Below, in pieces: positions 60,240 through 64,000 of a DNA stretch of 64,000 bases; position 1 is the first letter of the stretch, and each line of letters opens with the position of its first letter. A program made the translations under genes and the position numbers. This stretch comes from Albugo candida. Taxonomy: Eukaryota > Oomycota > Peronosporomycetes > Albuginales > Albuginaceae. The stretch lies in NCBI GenBank assembly GCA_905220665.1, contig CAJNAR010000180.1, forward strand, positions 248,001 to 312,000. The letters are read 5' to 3'. Under the pieces are notes generated by a model. It did no database searches, was not told where the DNA came from, and saw only the letters and a program-made list of their open reading frames with translations.

Positions 60240-61900
60240 ATGGACGGCGGTCCCTCAGAAGCAATGGTACCTTATGAGAGCGATTCAGTTGAGGATAATG
60301 GACGAACGAAGAAACGATACAGACTCGAAGATGAAGAAGCTAATGCAGCGTTGGAATTACCACCTTGCTATCAAGGTGTAAGGAAATCACCAGAAGTGGA
60401 GCAATGGTTTGAAGCGATCAAAGCGGAATTGGCGGCTTTGGAGGATAAGTCAACTTGGGCCGTAGTAAAGCGTTCACCAAGTCAGAAATTGATCGGCACC
60501 AAGTGGGTATTCTCAATCAAGAAGAATGACATCGCAGAAATCCAACGTTATAAGGCAAGACTTGTCGCACGTGGCTATCGACAAATCCCGGGCATTGACT
60601 ACTTTGAGACGTACTCTCCTGTTGCAAGTTTGAAATAAAATTCGTGTATTTTTGGCATTATGCTGTCACTGAGGTTATCATGTGCAGCAATATTATGTAG
60701 ATATGGCATTTCTGAATGGAAGAAGATGTATTCATCTGGCCACCAGAAGGAGTATCAATTCATGCAAACCATTTTTGCAAGTTGAACAGAAGTTTATATG
60801 GTCTAAATCAAGCAGCTGTCCCATGGTACAAGTTGATCTCTAATATATCTGAGATAAAACTAGGATTTGATCAATGCAAGACGGATTCTTGCATTTTTGT
60901 TCGACAAGTCGGACATGACTCCATATACATTGCGTTGTATTTGGACGATATGCTGATTGGAGCAAGAAGTTTGGAAATGATTAACAACATCATGCTGCAA
61001 TTGAGGAAAGAGTTTTCACTCAACACACTTGGTCAAGTGAGATAGATTCTTGGTATGGAAGCTGAGTATAGTCAAAGTAAGCAAGTGATGAAGATCTTCC
61101 AGGTAGCATGCATTTCGAGAATGATCGACAAGTTCAATCAAGTTGATTCGAAACCAGTATACAACCCAACGGTTGTGGGTCAGTCATTGACGAAAAGTGA
61201 GACCGCAGATCCATGGATGAAGAAGCGACCTTTTCGATCACTGGTTGGATCCTTACTTTACATTGCGAATGGAACAAGACCTGATATTAGATTTGCTGTG
61301 TGTCAGCTAAGTCGGCACCTTGAAAATCCAACAAAGGAACACTGGAAGGCAGCAATTTGAGTGCTGCGATATCTCAAAGAGACCAAAACATGTGGGATTT
61401 GGTTTCGATCTAGCCAAGATCTACAGATATGTACGTATAGCACCGCAGATTGGGCAGCATCCAAGGAAAATCGCCGATCTATGTCACGTATCATGGTTAC
61501 GATGAATGGATCACCTGTAATTTGCAAGTCAAGATTACAGAGAGTTGTCGCTTAACGTACCGCCCAGAAGCAGAATACGTCGCACTATCTCTTTGTATCC
61601 AAGAAGTCATATAGATCAAGAGTCTTCTGGAAGACTTGGGAATTCAGAAAGAGTCGGCGATTACTGTATATGAGGACAATCAGAGTGCAATTGCTATTGG
61701 AAAGAATGATGGGTATCAAAGCCGAGCAAAGCACATCGACATTCGTCATCATTTTGCCCGTGAACCAGTGAAATTCAGAAATATCGAATTGAATTAACTT
61801 AATTCAAAGTGTCAAGTGGCCGATTATTTGACCAAGCCAGTAGCTTCTAATCAATTCCAAGAGTTGTTGAAGAAGTCAAATGTTGGAGATTACAAGTCGA
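60240..61900 (+). pseudogene. Copia reverse transcriptase and RNase H
   Basis: 60240-60638 carries AIKAELAALEDKSTWAVV, GTKWVFSIKKN, YKARLVARGYRQIPGIDY and ETYSPVASLK. 60716-61045 carries SLYGLNQAAVPWY and the catalytic LYLDDMLIGA (about 60936-60965). 61055-61555 has the thumb (RSLVGSLLYIANGTRPDI) and the RNase H start (STADWAASKENRRSMS). RNase H ends with [15 protein letters not shown] and [10 protein letters not shown] near 61670-61760. The blocks are separated by frameshifts and stops. Confidence 0.92.
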
Positions 61901-61907
61901 GGAAGAG
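61899..61907 (+). promoter_or_regulatory. Polypurine tract
   Basis: GAGGAAGAG lies immediately 5' of the 3' LTR (61908), the position at which plus-strand DNA synthesis is primed in LTR retrotransposons. Confidence 0.7.
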
Positions 61908-62048
61908 TGTAGACCACATTGAAAACTAAAGGCTATGCGGGAGATTCTATTATTACATTTACTGTAGTTAGGAATCTAAAACTTAATAACCGTACTTCTC
62001 ACTTTTCCGGAACGTCGCGCCTCTCCTTCCAACCCCTTTGATTCAACA
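61908..62048 (+). repeat. Copia 3' LTR (141 bp)
   Basis: A copy of 57743-57887 with TGTAGACC at the start instead of TGTTGACC, a 7-bp deletion after ACATT, and a cluster of substitutions around position 62000. Confidence 0.92.
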
Positions 62049-64000
62049 GAAACGACCTTGGAAAAATAATAAATATACTTTTTGCATCATGTTGCTGCGC
62101 AGTGTTTCCGAATTATTCGAGCCCTTTGATAAAAGACTTCGAGCGGTCTAACCCGAACACCACCACACTAAACTATGAATTAAACGTGTAGCTATTCGTA
62201 GCACAAAAGTGCCTGATTGTTACTGTACTACTCATGCTATCTAGTCTGGTTCGATAACTGCGCACCTCAGCATTGTTTACTTTGATCACTTTCCAGGATT
62301 TTGCATTGCCAATATTTTTCACAGTTCGGATTTTCACATTTGTTCATCTATGATTTAAAAAATAAAGTGAAGTATAACGGCACTTGTTTGGTGAGCTAAG
62401 CAGTAATACCGCGATGTGCTTTTTGTGTGTGTTGTTTTCGGTCGAGGTTTGCGATAAACAGAACATATGAGGATATGAGAATTTTCATTTCTATTCGGGG
62501 CGGTTGTGAAGCGAATTACTCCATAAGGAATTCGTCGAAAGACCGACGAAGGTTGGACGTACTCATGATTCGAATTCGATTGAACGAGGTAACCAGTATT
62601 TTGTCTCTGAAAAAGACTTGTACACCTGGATTACCGGCACCCATGCCCCAAGATCTTCACGAACCGATATGAGCCTTTGTCATAGCAGAATGCCTTCATA
62701 ACAAATCTTTCGGATCCAAGGGTACGATTGTAATTTCTATTTTAAGGGAGAGTCTTATTTATATAATTAATTATATTTTTGAAAATTTGATTATCGACGA
62801 CACAGTAGTGTCTCAGAAGAAGAAAATTTTCTCAAGTGGCGAAACTGTTCGGACGTCTTTTTATTCCGTTGATGCGATAGGGTGTATCAGTCGTAATAAA
62901 CTACTTCGGACAGCTAATGCGCTGTATTGAGATATTCAAGATGCTGAGAGCGTCATAAAGTCAGAATGAATGTCATTTATGTTCGCACGTAGCTAATGAG
63001 GTGGATTCTGCTATGCAACACTGCCGGGCGTCTAGCAAGCACGCATTGGATTATATATGAAAATCAGGGAACTTTGAAAAGTACAAGACATGTCGTAAAG
63101 CGCTTGCTCGACTAATAACCATCATTTCGTGGAATTGTGCTACGAAATATGTACAAACAGCTGCAATGGCATTTCAACAGAGGGCTTGTTACAAGTGAAA
63201 GTTGCTTCACCGATAAGAACAATTCACAAATCTTTGCATTCCCTGAGTAACGCTTTCCTCTCAACTACTTTATGTTTGTGAGCTAAGTGCATGAGGCGGA
63301 TGCGCACTGATTTATATTGAATTTACTGAAACGCTGCAAATTGTGTTGCATCAAACTATCAAGAAATGATTCAAGTAATACAAAGTTCTTTTGCAGTTTG
63401 GCGACCGATTTATACACACCTAAATTTTTGTGGTCGCATGTTCGTGCAACATAGTGGAACTTCATAACGGCATTCAGCCATATTCACTTCGCTTTTTCGA
63501 AATTCATCGTGTGTAAGCGAGACCAGTTACTTACAAACGACAATTCTAAAAGCTTTCAGGTGTTCGTTAATATCTTTTCGAGGTAAGACAGACAGGTTGT
63601 CTTGTTCGGGATTGTATAGTCGACTTTTTATAGATCGTTGTCATGATCGACTCGATCACCGTAAACATGAACTGCTACGGCTTTACTGAGTCCATTGGAT
63701 GGTACTGAAAATGTGTTAAAGCGCTGCTTATGACGAGAATGTTTTGATACTGATGACATTAGGATCATCCATTACGCCGTAGCCATACCCGATGTGCCTC
63801 ATCTTTTTCTAGAAGCTGATTCCCCGCTATTTTGATTTTCAAGGAGTTTGGTTGACGCTACTTTCACCATAACCAAAGTATTTTGCCTCAGGATTTTCTT
63901 TGTGTCTCGATGTGTGCATTACTTGTAGTTTTTCTGCGCGTTTAGGAAAGATTTACAACTTTTCTTCGCTCTATAGTATACATGATATGACTCTAGAGTG
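62049..64000. other. Unassigned right end of window
   Basis: There is no supportable gene. A plus-strand frame at 62427-62672 ends in coding-like sequence (KTCTPGLPAPMPQDLHEPI) but has no family match. A minus-strand frame at 63283-63465 is probably chance. Confidence 0.35.

Larger units (their letters stand above)
57743..62048 (+). mobile_element. Ty1/copia-type LTR retrotransposon, complete structure, inactive
   Basis: A 4.3-kb element with LTRs at both ends starting TGTTGA/TGTAGA and ending TTCAACA, a primer-binding site, gag, protease, integrase, reverse transcriptase and RNase H in the copia order (integrase before RT), and a purine tract before the 3' LTR. The LTRs differ at roughly a dozen positions plus a 7-bp indel. 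The coding region has single-base indels and in-frame stops throughout, so it cannot act on its own. The flanking 5-mers (GATGG left, GAAAC right) do not match, so no target-site duplication is visible. Confidence 0.95.

Noticed and set aside
1..64000. tRNA genes, rRNA, CRISPR arrays, microsatellite or satellite arrays
   Set aside because: No B-box/A-box pair with cloverleaf potential, no rRNA signature, no regularly spaced short repeats and no tandem array were seen on reading through.

Overview
The window is eukaryotic, AT-leaning and gene-poor. The best single pointer to its source is the gene at 41605-43752 (minus strand). It encodes an intact secreted, cysteine-rich protein with a CHRC tetrad just after the signal peptide, and this tetrad also fits C-x2-C-x5-G. 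Those motifs mark the CHXC and CCG effector classes of the white-rust oomycetes (Albugo), so an Albugo-like obligate plant-pathogenic oomycete is the working identification. This is inference from motifs; no ribosomal or mitochondrial marker is present.

Almost everything else recognisable is decayed. From left to right: a Mutator-like transposase relic (about 1.26-2.83 kb, +); a LINE reverse-transcriptase relic (4.2-6.95 kb, -); a kinesin motor relic (7.6-9.4 kb, -); an unidentified coding relic (13.3-13.9 kb, -); a probable ABC-transporter nucleotide-binding-domain relic (17.2-18.0 kb, -); a clear tryptophan synthase beta pseudogene (19.0-20.2 kb, -); an unrecognised two-frame coding region (20.2-21.2 kb, -); and a roughly 8.5 kb pseudogene of a giant HECT-type E3 ubiquitin ligase with LamG-like, UBA-like and CUB-like modules (21.5-30.0 kb, +). 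In the last of these the catalytic cysteine codon has been lost.

Next comes a complete but dead Gypsy-type LTR retrotransposon (31047-36407, -) with two 175-bp LTRs and a chromo-like C-terminal domain on its integrase. A second kinesin relic (36.75-38.5 kb, -) is a diverged copy of the first. The intact effector-like gene follows. From 44 to 57.7 kb there is mostly unrecognisable AT-rich sequence with a few small secreted-protein candidates and two unidentified coding relics. A Ty1/copia element (57743-62048, +) follows, with 141-145-bp LTRs, a primer-binding site matching the anticodon arm of a tRNA-Met, and a gag start codon lying inside that site. The last 2 kb shows nothing recognisable.

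The genes do not form a pathway. The layout looks like a transposon-rich gene graveyard (old duplicates of housekeeping genes, several TE classes) in which one long effector-like frame has stayed open while its neighbours have accumulated frameshifts and stops.
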